Source: Blepharisma japonicum
Lineage: Eukaryota; Ciliophora; Heterotrichea; Heterotrichida; Blepharismidae
NCBI GenBank assembly: GCA_949751835.1
Contig: CATKHK010000061.1
Span: 124,001 to 188,000 of the forward strand
Reading direction: 5' to 3'
DNA length: 64,000 bases
The position numbers and the translations under genes were made by a program. The notes under the pieces are model-generated. The model was not told where the DNA came from and ran no database searches. It saw only the letters and a list, made by a program, of their open reading frames with translations. Below, piece by piece: positions 52,670 through 63,544 of this stretch; within the stretch, counting starts at the first letter, position 1; every line of letters begins with the position of its first letter.

Positions 52670-52771
52670 TTTTTATTTAGGATAAAATTTTGAAAGAAAT
52701 TATTTGCATGCTAAAGAATTTATAAATAGTTGTAATTATGAATACAGCAGAATTAGAATTGGATTAATTAG
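52670..52771. other. Upstream spacer of NDUFV1
   Basis: AT-rich; followed by the coding relic 52772-53035. 53036-53270 is also AT-rich and leads into the alcohol dehydrogenase gene; nothing else seen. Confidence 0.35.
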
Positions 52772-53035
52772 AGTGAGTTACTAAGGTTTACCTCAGTTAT
52801 ACCCCTTCTTGGATTAATTCCTGCTCTTATGTCTTTAAACACTAACTACCCATTTCAACAAAAAATGATGGATTCAGATAGTCTAGCAGGTATTAACACA
52901 TTAATGTTTAGGCTTATCAGTGACTAAGAGCCAATTGCCTCCATCATAACATGGAATATTGCTGAATTGCCAAAAATCTGCATCTTGGCTTACCTTAACC
53001 CTATAACAGACCTCAGATTACTTCCCGAAAAGTAA
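52772..53035 (+). pseudogene. Coding relic with internal TAA, unknown family
   Basis: A plus-strand frame of 51 codons (VIPLLGLIPALMSLNTNYPF, KMMDSDSLAGINTLMFRLIS) runs into TAA 52925-52927 and then continues for 35 more codons (EPIASIITWNIAELPKICIL, NPITDLRLLPEK) to TAA 53033-53035. It has no in-frame ATG at its 5' end, and a TAG (52769-52771) precedes it. A possible 15-nt GT...AG just upstream does not remove the stop. The Leu-rich texture is coding-like, but I do not recognise it. Confidence 0.4.
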
Positions 53036-53243
53036 AAAAAGCTGCAGCAAAATATATAGAAAAACAAACCAATGTTAAATTAAATATAATCTAAAATATA
53101 ATAATGCAGATAGATAAAAAATCTATAAAAAGATTAAAATCAGTTAATTGAACTTTTTGAATGTTAAGAGTGAATTTTTTTATTTAGCTGATTATTTTTA
53201 TTTGATTTTTATTATTTTTTTGAAAGCCCTCTCCACACCTTAA

Positions 53244-54398
<1,155 letters not shown>

Positions 54399-54475
54399 TC
54401 ATTTCTTAGAGCATCTGTGGAAGTCATAAATTATTTAGAAGATGACTTCTAATTTTTATTATATTGAAAAATAGT

Positions 54476-55336
54476 ATGATAATACTTGGAGAGAAAGCTT
54501 CAAACGAAGGGAGTGAAAAAATTGAGGAATTTGATGAGATAAATATATATTTAATAAGCCGTATGGATGAATCAATCTCAACATTGACAATTTTTAACAC
54601 TGATACCTGAAGGGAAGAAAAAAAAGAAATAAAAATTAATCACCTCGGCAAAGATAGTTGCATAGTTAAGCTGCCAAATTCTAAGATATTTTGTGGTAGT
54701 TCTGGATCTAATTATAAGTACGGATTAGCTTGCATTATTGATACAAAAAATTGGACATATATTCTCTTACCTTCAAAAGAGTGATATCGAGAAACTGTTG
54801 GAGTTTACTACAAAAATCAAGTTTATGTCTTTGGAGGAATTAAAGAAGAAGGTAGCACCCGCTATTGCTTATCACTTGCATATAAATTTGATTTAATACA
54901 AAAACAATGACTTGCTTTATCTTCATTGCCAGTTGGGTCAGATAAATGCTCATGCATTGCTTTTAACAAAAAGATTTTAATTGCTGGAAGTCAGCACAAC
55001 CACATTTATTCTTATGATGTTGATTCTGATTCTTATTCAATTATTACGAATTCTGATATAAATCTTGGAATTGGCAATTTTAAGCTTTTAGTCACTGCTA
55101 AAAAGAGAGCATATTTGATGCAGGAATGAGGAATGATGTATGAAAGTGATATTTTAAATGAGCATTCTTGGAAAAATATATTAGAATGCTGAGATTTTTA
55201 TAATTGATGAAGCATGTTTTATGTTGTAAATGGAAATATGATTTATATTGGGTCAAATCAGATATTTCTCAATAATTATTTTCAATTTGATTTGAACACT
55301 AAAAAATTGAAAAAAATTGAAGAAAATTGAAGCTAA
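54476..55336 (+). CDS. Kelch-repeat protein, tandem copy A
   Basis: 286 residues read through nine TGA Trp codons. Kelch-like blades with the VYYKNQVYVFGG core, a Trp about 30 residues later, and repeating units such as KILIAGSQHNHIYSYDVDSD and YVVNGNMIYIGS. No BTB, F-box or other partner domain is present, so this is a stand-alone beta-propeller of about four to five blades, probably a protein-interaction module. Copies B and C follow on the same strand with almost the same length. Intronless, TAA stop. Confidence 0.8.
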
Positions 55337-55490
55337 AAAATGCATAATCTTTTAATTATAAATTATAATTGAGAGTTGAATGTAATTTCTCAGGATAAAA
55401 TTTTAGCAGGTTTAATGAGAGCTTTAAATGGGTGTGTGTTTTGGATATAAATACATAATTTAATCTTAATCGAAAAAATATTACAGAGGC

Positions 55491-55790
55491 TTGAAAGAGG
55501 TACAAAATGTTTTTCCCTTTTTATTACGATTAAATGTATTATGTCTAATTATTATTAGCATTGTGAATTTAATCTCAAAAATTAGTAATTTTGATTTAAT
55601 ATCTTTAATCCTGACAATTATTATTTTTGCAAACCATGCTTTAATTTGTTTTTATTTCAAGAATTTAATAATCAAAATTTCACTTTTATATGATCAAAAA
55701 TCTATAAGCTATATACCTCAGAAACCGATATGGATTGGCCAGTATTGAGAATTCCTAGAAAGTTCCTGATTTGATTTTCCAGTTCATTAA
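55491..55790 (+). pseudogene. ATG-less hydrophobic open frame (possible relic of a membrane protein)
   Basis: An open plus-strand frame of about 107 codons from 55470 to TAA 55788-55790, with two TGA Trp near its end. It encodes two hydrophobic stretches (VLCLIIISIVNLISKI; LISLILTIIIFANHALICFY) and a polar tail (SISYIPQKPIWIGQY). It contains no ATG, an upstream TAA closes it, and no 15-nt intron can supply a start. It sits between kelch copies A and B. Either a 5'-truncated relic or chance in AT-rich DNA. Confidence 0.3.
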
Positions 55791-55829
55791 TAAGAAAAAA
55801 TTAGTTGAAATGTAAATTATAAAAATAAT

Positions 55830-56690
55830 ATGATCAGGCTTGATAGAAGTACCCCAGAAACAGATTCAAAAAATGAAGAAGAATTTGATAATGTCCATGT
55901 TTACATAATGATCGATGATGGAGATCAAAGTAAAACTTTAATGACAATTTTTGATAGTAATTCCTACAGGGAAGAAAAAAGAAAGCTAGGTCTTAATTTT
56001 GTTGATAGAGGAAGTTGTATTATTAGTCTACCCAATTCTAGACTGTTTTGTTGTGGTAATCGACATTATTCGAAATCTGCATTTTCTTATATAATTGATA
56101 CTAAAAATTGATCGTATACAATGCTGCCTCCAAAAAAATCATGATTTTTCTATGCTGGAGGTGTTTATTACAAAGAAAATGTTTATATATTTGGCGGCCA
56201 AGCAGATAAATATTTATCACAAGCATTAAATTTTAATTTGATAGAAAGTAGATGAAAAACGATAACTAAACTGCCAAGCGAATCTCAGAACTGCTCATGT
56301 ATTACTTTTAATAATAAACTTTTGCTTTCAGGATCGCAACACTCTCAAATTTATTTATATGACTTTGATACTGATTCTTATTCAATAGTTAAGCAAGTCA
56401 ATTCAACCCGTGCATCCAAATCCAAATATTTAGTAACTGAACAAATAAGAGCTTATTTGGTAGATCAATTAGGTGATATCTATGAAAGTGAAATTTTAGA
56501 TGAATATTCATGGAAAATGGTGAGGAATGTAGGTAACTTTTCTTTTTATTATGATCAAATGCATTACGTTCTAAATAAAAATGTGATTTATATTGGATCG
56601 TCTCAGCATTTCTATCATGAGTATTATGAATTTAATTTGGACAGAAAAACATTTGAAAGAATTGAAATTAAGAAATGCTCCATATTTTAG
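55830..56690 (+). CDS. Kelch-repeat protein, tandem copy B
   Basis: 286 residues, the same length as copy A, read through several TGA Trp codons. Clear alignment with A and C: N-terminal EEFDNVHVYIMI, TIFDSNSYREEKRKLG, RGSCIISLPNSRLFCCG, AFSYIIDTKNWSY, GGVYYKENVYIFGGQ, NCSCITFNNKLLLSGSQHSQ, IYESEILDEYSWKMV. The conserved Cys pair (C-S-C-I) in the middle blade is shared by all copies. Function unknown; a stand-alone propeller. TAG stop. Confidence 0.8.
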
Positions 56691-57008
56691 TAAAGTTCTA
56701 ATATTCACAATTTTTATTGCTATTTAATTTATTGTCATTCTTAAGAGTTTGACTTTAAATAAATTAAAACTTTGTTTATTCATTAATTTCGGGCCAATCA
56801 TAAGCCCTTAAGCATTCCTAGCAAAAACAAATTTGAAGAAAAAGCACTTTATGTGCATTGAAAAGCTTAGATTCTGGCTATAAATCTATTTAAATTTGGA
56901 AAACTTAAGCGGGGTTTATTTGCCAGTCGCTTTTATCAAGTTATCTAAAATATCATCTTTAAAATAATGCAAAAATTCATAAGTTGAATAATAATTTTAT
57001 AAAAAATT
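56691..57008. other. Spacer within the kelch array
   Basis: AT-rich, 318 bp; no feature except that a kelch relic follows directly. Confidence 0.4.
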
Positions 57009-57149
57009 ATGATAGAGCTATGCAAAAAGAATCAGATTAGTTTTGATAATCAATAAACACTTGATGATATTAATGCTTACGTAATGATTAAGATCATTAG
57101 ACGTAAATTATTAATAACAGTTTTAGAGCAAATAACTTTTTTAACCTAA
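57009..57149 (+). pseudogene. Relic of a further kelch paralog (N-terminal part)
   Basis: Starts with ATG and aligns with the start of copy B: MIELCKKNQISFDNQ, TAA at 57054-57056, then TLDDINAYVMIKI against the EEFDNVHVYIMI of copy B, then LITVLEQI. The next stop is TAA 57147-57149 and no propeller follows. It marks a lost fourth copy between B and C. Confidence 0.55.
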
Positions 57150-57223
57150 GAGCTATTAAATATATATGATAAAAATGATGAAAATTTCTCCATTTAATCC
57201 GTTCTTAATAAGTATTAGAAAAT

Positions 57224-58078
57224 ATGAAAATTCTTGATAGCGATGCCACAGAAACAAAATTTGAAAATAAAGAGAAATTTGATAATGCTCACATTTATTT
57301 TCCGAGCAAACCAACCATTGCTTACTCATCAATAATAATATTTGATACAAAAACCCGTAGAGAGAAAGAAAAAAAAATAAAAATTCCTCTGCTTGATTTT
57401 GGAACTTGCATAATTAATTTGCCAAACTTCAAGTTGTTTTGCTATGGCTCGAGTATTATCAGTAAAGGATTTGCTTGCATTATCGATGCAACTAACTTAT
57501 CTTATAGACTTTTGCCTTCAATTAATAATTCAGTTCAAGCTGAAGGGGTTTACTATGAAAATAAAGTTTATGTATTTGGAGGTTATAAATTCAATAATTC
57601 TGCACTAGAACATACTTTTGATTTATCAAAAAATCAATGATTCACTATATCTGCATTACCAATTGACTCTATTAAATGCTCATGCATCGTCTTTAATAAA
57701 AAAATTCTGATTTCTGGAAGCAAACATCCTTGTATTTATATGTATGATTTTAATATAGATTCTTACACTATAATCCCAAAATCAAAAATAAATCTGAGAG
57801 CTGGCATATGCAAGTTTTTAATTACTGATAAAATAAGAGCCTATGCAATAGGACAATTAGGAACTATTTATGAAAGCGAAATTTTAGATGAATATTCTTG
57901 GAAAAAAGTGAAAGATATCTATGATGTGTCTTTTTATTATGACAAAATGAGCTATGTACTGTATGGAAATCAGGCATATATTTGAGTTTCAATTCAATTT
58001 CATCATGATTACTATCGATTTAATTTGGATACGAAAACGTTTGAAAGAGTTCAAATTAGAAATTGTGCAATATTTTAG
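57224..58078 (+). CDS. Kelch-repeat protein, tandem copy C
   Basis: 284 residues, close paralog of copies A and B: EKFDNAHIYFPSKP, IIIFDTKTRREKEKK, FGTCIINLPNFKLFCYG, EGVYYENKVYVFGGYKF, KCSCIVFNKKILISGSKHP, IYESEILDEYSWKKV. TGA codons encode Trp in NQW and IWV. It shares with copy B the ending FERV/IQIRNCAIF-like. No additional domain. The array A-B-relic-C suggests local expansion by unequal crossing over. TAG stop. Confidence 0.8.
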
Positions 58079-58213
58079 ATAACTACTATTAAATATTTTT
58101 TTCCTTTTATAATTGTATAAGCAAATTATACTTTATATAAATCGGCATAATAATAAATTAAAGTTAGCAGCAATGATAGAGTTTTTATTGAAAATTTGAA
58201 TTTTGACTAATTA

Positions 58214-60010
58214 TTAATTATTTGCTGGTATATTGATTGAAGAAGCACGAGATATTGACTCGCTTTCTCGTTTTTCTACTAACCTGTACGTTAAAGCCGA
58301 AGACCAAGAGTCCAAATTATCGCTTACCAAGTAATTCGGCAACTGTATCCACATTTCTCTTGCTAAATTAATCATTTCTGCTTTAAAACTATACCCACCC
58401 ACACAATAAGCATTTCCATTAAAATATGTAACCTTATTTCTCAAATCTCTCCCTTCAGTCATCATCGGTAGCGAGACCCAGCTTTCTGTTTCTACATCCA
58501 GCTTTTCCACCGATAATGAAAACCCTGACGAAAATCCTCCTCCTAATACAACAACTTTATTTCTCTCAGGCGAAAAACATGCACAATTTGACAATGGAAA
58601 CTGCAAATTTGCCCGTATTTCAGTCCAAGTATTGAGCTCTGGGTTGTATTTTTCGATGCTCCCTAATCTTTGAGTCCCATCATATCCTCCAAAAATATAA
58701 ATATAGCGGTTATTTACAACTGTTGCACTAAAAGCACAGCGTGGGACGTTCATATTGGTGCATTCTTCCCATACATCAGTTTGTATGCAATATCTTTCAC
58801 ATTGTTTAAGAAAGGAGTTAGCCATTCCATCATATCCACCTATTGCATAAACAAAGTTGTTTATGCAGACTGCAGAGTGCTCTTTCCTGATCTGCATCAT
58901 AGGCTCTTTTAAATAGATTGTTTTGTTCTTGTAGTGATATACAGAATTAGAACTTCCTCCACCAGTTATAAGTGCACTACCGTCAGGTAGAGCTACTGCA
59001 GCTGCGTAGTAGTTGAACTCATAAGCACCATAATAGGTTTTTAGGTCCCAAGTATTTGAGGTGATATCATATGTCATTACTTTGTTTTTGTCACCAAAAT
59101 AACAGATCACTGGTTCTATGATTTCATAGTTTCTTCTGGGATCTCATATGATATTTCCGATGCTTTGAATATAGTCTAGATATGATGTAATATTTATATC
59201 AACTGTAGGACACATAGTATGCAAATTTAGAGTCCCAGTTGTGGTGGGTTCTAAATTTTCTACTTTTTCTCGAATTAAGTTAACCTCTTCTGCATATTTT
59301 CCTCCAGCTAAATCTATGTCATTTAAAAATTGCAATTCTTCAGCTTTTTTTATCAGTATCTGTCTTACATTCAAAATTTCGAGTTCCTGAGCATCAAGTT
59401 TACTTTGCTCTTCTTTGAGTCTGTTAATCTCTATTCCTAGCATGCCTTCATATGCGTTTAAAAGTTGTTCTTTTCTATTTGATAATAATTCAATTAAAAT
59501 GTTAAACTCGCTTTCTATTTTCATTTTATCTGCTTCTTTTCTTTGCATTAAAGAGGATTCTTCTTTAGCAATTTCTTTTTTAGCGTTATTTGATTTATCA
59601 ATACAACCATCAAGTCTGCTAGCAATTTTGTCAACTCTTGACTTTAGCACTTTAATGCTTTCTTCTTGCTTCACAAATTGATGACCACTATGATGAATTA
59701 TGCATTCAATACATATACATTCCTCACATGTGTTACAAAAAAATTTTATAGGGTCAATCGGATGCTTATCGCACATAACAAGCTTTTTTCTATCTTCATG
59801 ATATTTTCTTGCTAAATCAGCAGCGATAAAGTTAACAGGAAGTGATTTAGGCACCACATTAGTAAAAGTTTTTCGACAAGCTGGACATTGAATTCTGAGA
59901 TTCTGCTGGATGCGTGCTAAGCATTCCTCACAAAATGTATGCCCACATTCAAGGTAGTGAGGCTTTTTTGTCTCATCATTGTAGACATCATAGCAGGTTG
60001 GGCACTCCAT
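58214..60010 (-). CDS. TRIM-type RING/B-box/coiled-coil/kelch protein
   Basis: A 598-residue putative E3 ubiquitin ligase read through TGA 59141-59143 (Trp). RING: CPTCYDVYNDETKKPHYLEC, GHTFCEECLARIQ, CPACRKTF (residues 3-46). B-box: CDKHPIDPIKFFCNTCEECI, CIECIIHHSGHQF (about 79-112). A coiled coil of about 120 residues follows, then a kelch propeller of five to six blades (HSAVCINNFVYAIGGYDGM, AFSATVVNNRYIYIFGGYDG, NKVTYFNGNAYCVGGYSF). RING-B-box-coiled-coil is the tripartite motif; a kelch end instead of the usual NHL or SPRY is seen in protists. Substrate unknown. TAA stop. Confidence 0.9.
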
Positions 60011-60033
60011 TTATAAATTTCAAATTATTATAT

Positions 60034-60786
60034 TTAAATTTCATACATTTTTCTGGTATTTGGTCTTAATGTTTCCATTCTTTTTTCAAAGCTTTCTAGC
60101 TCTGAATTTATCTGAAGTGTTATATCAACACTTTCTCTGCTGCTTTTGCACGCTCTTACTTTATGGTATCGTCTAAATGTGACATCACAACTAATAGGTC
60201 TTGCTGACTTTTCTGGAGTGTTGACTCTGCTTGTTCTTCTTGAAGATAATTGAATTTTTTCTTTTAGGTTTTTTATATGGCTTATTTCGAACCTATAGTT
60301 GTTTTTCTTATGATTCATGTTTCATGAAAACATTCCTTGATATTTTTTAAAGCCTTCTGGAGAATCATACCTTCTTTTTCATTGTCTATTAAACCCTGAG
60401 GTTTTTTGCGGCATTTCTGCATAATCTAAGTCGAGACTTTTGCTGGGACTTATAGAATCTCTATCAGGACCTTCGCATTTTCCATGAAATAAATAATTTT
60501 GATAGCAAAATTTTCTTTTATCAATAATTTTATATTGTTTTTGGGTTGGGATAAATCGATCAGGAGATATGGATTTTCTGTCTGTATATTGATTTTTCAT
60601 TTCTCTAGTTAGAACTGGGACATTTGATAAATGAAATGATACAGGACTTTCCGATGATACACCAAGCTTCAATTCTGGATTGAACTGCTTGCTTGGTCTT
60701 GCCTCAGGTCTTTTCAGTCTTAGTATAAATGGGCTTATAAGATTTTCTGGAAAATCTTGGCTAACTGCTGTAGTTCTTCCTTTCAT
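60034..60786 (-). CDS. Basic, serine-rich hypothetical protein
   Basis: A 250-residue intronless frame read through TGA codons near 60376 and 60321. It is rich in Lys, Arg, Ser and Pro (ILRLKRPEARPSKQFNPELK, TDRKSISPDRFIPTQKQYK, QLSSRRTSRVNTPEKSARP) with several S/T-P sites, and ends in a short helix (INSELESFEKRMETLRPN). No membrane span or domain. Disordered, probably phosphorylated and perhaps microtubule- or nucleic-acid-associated (inference from charge). It starts 37 nt from the divergent bS18m gene. TAA stop. Confidence 0.6.
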
Positions 60787-60823
60787 TAACTCTATTTATG
60801 CACAATAATTTCATTTTCTTATA

Positions 60824-62326
60824 ATGCTTAAATCCTCAATATTTAGGTCCTTCGCGGAAAAAGCAAGCAAAATCATAGAAAACGAGCTTCATAATAACCC
60901 TCATTTCGAAAGGGCTTTCCCACATCTTGCTAAAAAACTTGATGAGCAAAAAGTCACAGGCTCAGAGCCAAGCTGGGGTGATTCTCTTTTTTATAAAGGA
61001 AAAGGCCGTCCACTGAAAGAACATGACGCTATCCACGAAGACGAAAAAAATTTCTATGAAGGCTACCGAGCTCCTGCAGGGCCTTTAAAATGGATGAGCA
61101 AAGAGGACAAAGAGCGAATCCACAACCAAATTGATTACAAAATGGACCAATTAGAAAGAACTGGGCTCACCCGTGAAGAAATTTTGTACAATAAGCCAGG
61201 CGGCTTATCATTATCAGAAGATCCAGTTTTCCAATACTTGCGATACAATAGAGATGCAAGAGAAATGTTTGTGAAGCCAGGAGAAGAGTTTACAGCTCAA
61301 AAAGTAATTGATTACGCCTTAAGACAAGATACTGGGATTGATAGATCAAGGGCTGCACTGCCTAAAAAAGAAATTTATGAGCATGAAGTTCCTGATTCTT
61401 ATGATTATGAAGTTGCAGCAGGAAAAATGTATCCTAATAAAATTCAGCCTCAAGATTATTATTATAAGCATGGATGGGGAAGCAAAGTTGGAACTTATAA
61501 CAAATATTATAAGCATGGAGGACAAATGTTCCCCGAGCCTGTATGGACAAGAGATAAAACAAGGAGGAGAAATATGAGAGAAGTTAATTGGAACGATATT
61601 GATTATAAAAATACTGAGTTTTTAGCACAGTTTATGACACCTGCTGGGCTCATTAAAAATAGATGGCAGACAAGACTCAAGGCGAAAACACAAAGAAGAG
61701 TAGCAAGGGCTATTAAGCATGCAAGAAATTTAAACTTGTTCCCGTTTACAGGCTATATTTTGCCTCCTCATAAGATGAATTTGGTCCCTATTCATATGCA
61801 AAACTACAACAACATGGTCATTCACACTGAAACTGGAACTGTTTTCTCTAAAAAATATGAAGCTGAAGTTACAAGGCTTAATGAAATAGAATACCCAAAC
61901 ACCATAGAAAAGGCTGCGCAAAGGTTTAAGTTTGACTCAACAGAAGATGATATTGTCAGCACAATGAAGAAATTTGAAAAACTTATTGATGTCGATATAC
62001 AGTGGATACCTTCAAAAACTCAAGTACAAATCTTAGAAGCTCAAGAGTACTTAAAAACAAAGCAGGGAGAAGGCAAGAAAATGCTTGAAGAGCTTAAGCA
62101 AAAAATTAAAGTTCCAAATTCATTTGACATAGCATCAATTTTTGTAAAAGAAAAAGCAGCATCAGTAGACTTACTTCAAGAGAAACCTACTGAAGAGCCA
62201 CCAAGAAAAAATGTGTTGAATATATGGGAAGAAATAAATGAGATCAAAAAATCAGCTGGAATTGAGCCAACTAATCCAAAATGGGTTGAAGAATTAGTGA
62301 ACCCAACGCCAATTCAGCCAATTTAA
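60824..62326 (+). CDS. Mitochondrial small-subunit ribosomal protein bS18m with long extensions
   Basis: A 500-residue protein with an N-terminal mitochondrial signal (MLKSSIFRSFAEKASKI). Residues about 263-312 carry the bS18 core: DYKNTEFLAQFMTPAGLIKN, RWQTRLKAKTQRRVARAIKH, ARNLNLFPFTGYI. Bacterial S18 has about 75 residues; here it is embedded between a 260-residue N-terminal and a 190-residue C-terminal extension, as is common in ciliate mitoribosomes. The C-terminal part is helical and Lys/Glu-rich. The bS18 zinc ligands are not visible. Intronless, TAA stop. Confidence 0.8.
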   Translation: MLKSSIFRSFAEKASKIIENELHNNPHFERAFPHLAKKLDEQKVTGSEPSWGDSLFYKGKGRPLKEHDAIHEDEKNFYEGYRAPAGPLKWMSKEDKERIHNQIDYKMDQLERTGLTREEILYNKPGGLSLSEDPVFQYLRYNRDAREMFVKPGEEFTAQKVIDYALRQDTGIDRSRAALPKKEIYEHEVPDSYDYEVAAGKMYPNKIQPQDYYYKHGWGSKVGTYNKYYKHGGQMFPEPVWTRDKTRRRNMREVNWNDIDYKNTEFLAQFMTPAGLIKNRWQTRLKAKTQRRVARAIKHARNLNLFPFTGYILPPHKMNLVPIHMQNYNNMVIHTETGTVFSKKYEAEVTRLNEIEYPNTIEKAAQRFKFDSTEDDIVSTMKKFEKLIDVDIQWIPSKTQVQILEAQEYLKTKQGEGKKMLEELKQKIKVPNSFDIASIFVKEKAASVDLLQEKPTEEPPRKNVLNIWEEINEIKKSAGIEPTNPKWVEELVNPTPIQPI

Positions 62327-62366
62327 TTTTATTTATTAATAGGGGACTTTAGATTAATCTTAAAAA

Positions 62367-63512
62367 ATGAAAAACAAAAGAGATTCTAAAGAATTAACTT
62401 ATTTTTTTAAAAAATCTACTACAGGTAGCAAAAAATACAAAAAATCTGAGCCTCCAAAAAAAGATATAAGTAAATATACAAAGGATTTAGAAGAAATAGC
62501 CCAAAGAAATCATAAAGATAAACATGAAGTTTTATTTCTAGCTAAAGCTATGTGGAGCAGTGAGATATTACCCATTTGAGCTAAATATGCCCCAAAACAA
62601 GATATTGAAATAATGGATATTTCAGCTAAAGATGAAATTCGTAATTATTTGCAATTCTTTTTAGATAAAAATGAAGAAGATACACTTGTAATTCTATCAG
62701 AAACTCTCCCAAAAGCAATAATCTTATATGGCCCTCATGGATCAGGAAAATCCTCATTAGTAAAATGCATGGCGAATGTGCTAGGCTTTAAAATCCTTGA
62801 ATCTAATGTATCACAGTGCAGAAACAGCTCTTCAATTCTTAATTTAATGAAAGAAGCAAGCCAAAACCAAGTTGTTCAGTCTCATTTTTGGAAAGGGTCA
62901 TTAATTTTTATAGAAGATATAGACATTGTTTTAGAGCCTGACAAAGGATTTTATAAGGCTTTATCAAATTTAGTTAAAAATTCAAGAAATCCAGTTATTT
63001 TGACTGCAACAAAAATTCCTCATGAATTTAGTAGAGACAAATATAAAAAAATTGAAATTAAAAGACCAGAAATAGAAGAAATTCAATTAAGGCTTGAAAT
63101 TATTAATATTTTTGAAAAGCTGGAAATCGGAAGCGATGATATAGCATTTCTTATATATTTGGCTGATAGGGATTTAAATTGAATTTTTAGTTCTTTAGAT
63201 GTGAAACCTTTATGATTTAGCCTAGGATTAACATTTCCTGTAAAACCATACATCAATTTCGAAAAGAAGGAAAAATTTATTACCGTATCTTGCAACCTTC
63301 CAAGCCGCCCTATAATTCCATCATTTGAATATTTATACTTGAACTCTATAGAAATAGAGCTTGGCATGGATGCACATTCAGAGTATTTATCATCATTAGA
63401 ATATGATTTTATAGATGTGCTCAATGATTTTTTCTCTCAAAAATCAAAAATCGACTCTCTAGTCTCTATACCAAAACTAAGCTCTGAAAATGGCATTTTC
63501 TCAATAAATTAA
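62367..63512 (+). CDS. Elg1/ATAD5-like AAA+ ATPase (PCNA unloader family)
   Basis: 381 residues read through TGA codons near 62577, 63180 and 63213. After a basic N-terminus comes AMWSSEILPIWAKYAPKQ, the family's W-x-x-KY-x-P entry, then the Walker A loop LYGPHGSGKSSLVKCMANVL and Walker B LIFIEDIDIVLE, with ILESNVSQCRNSSSILNLMK between them, as in Elg1/ATAD5 (a replication factor C-like complex that unloads PCNA). At 381 residues it is much shorter than the human protein and lacks an evident long N-terminal PCNA-binding region. The sensor-1 position reads ILTATK. TAA stop. Confidence 0.75.
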
Positions 63513-63544
63513 CATATTTGTTTACAAAAATAAATAAAATTCCA

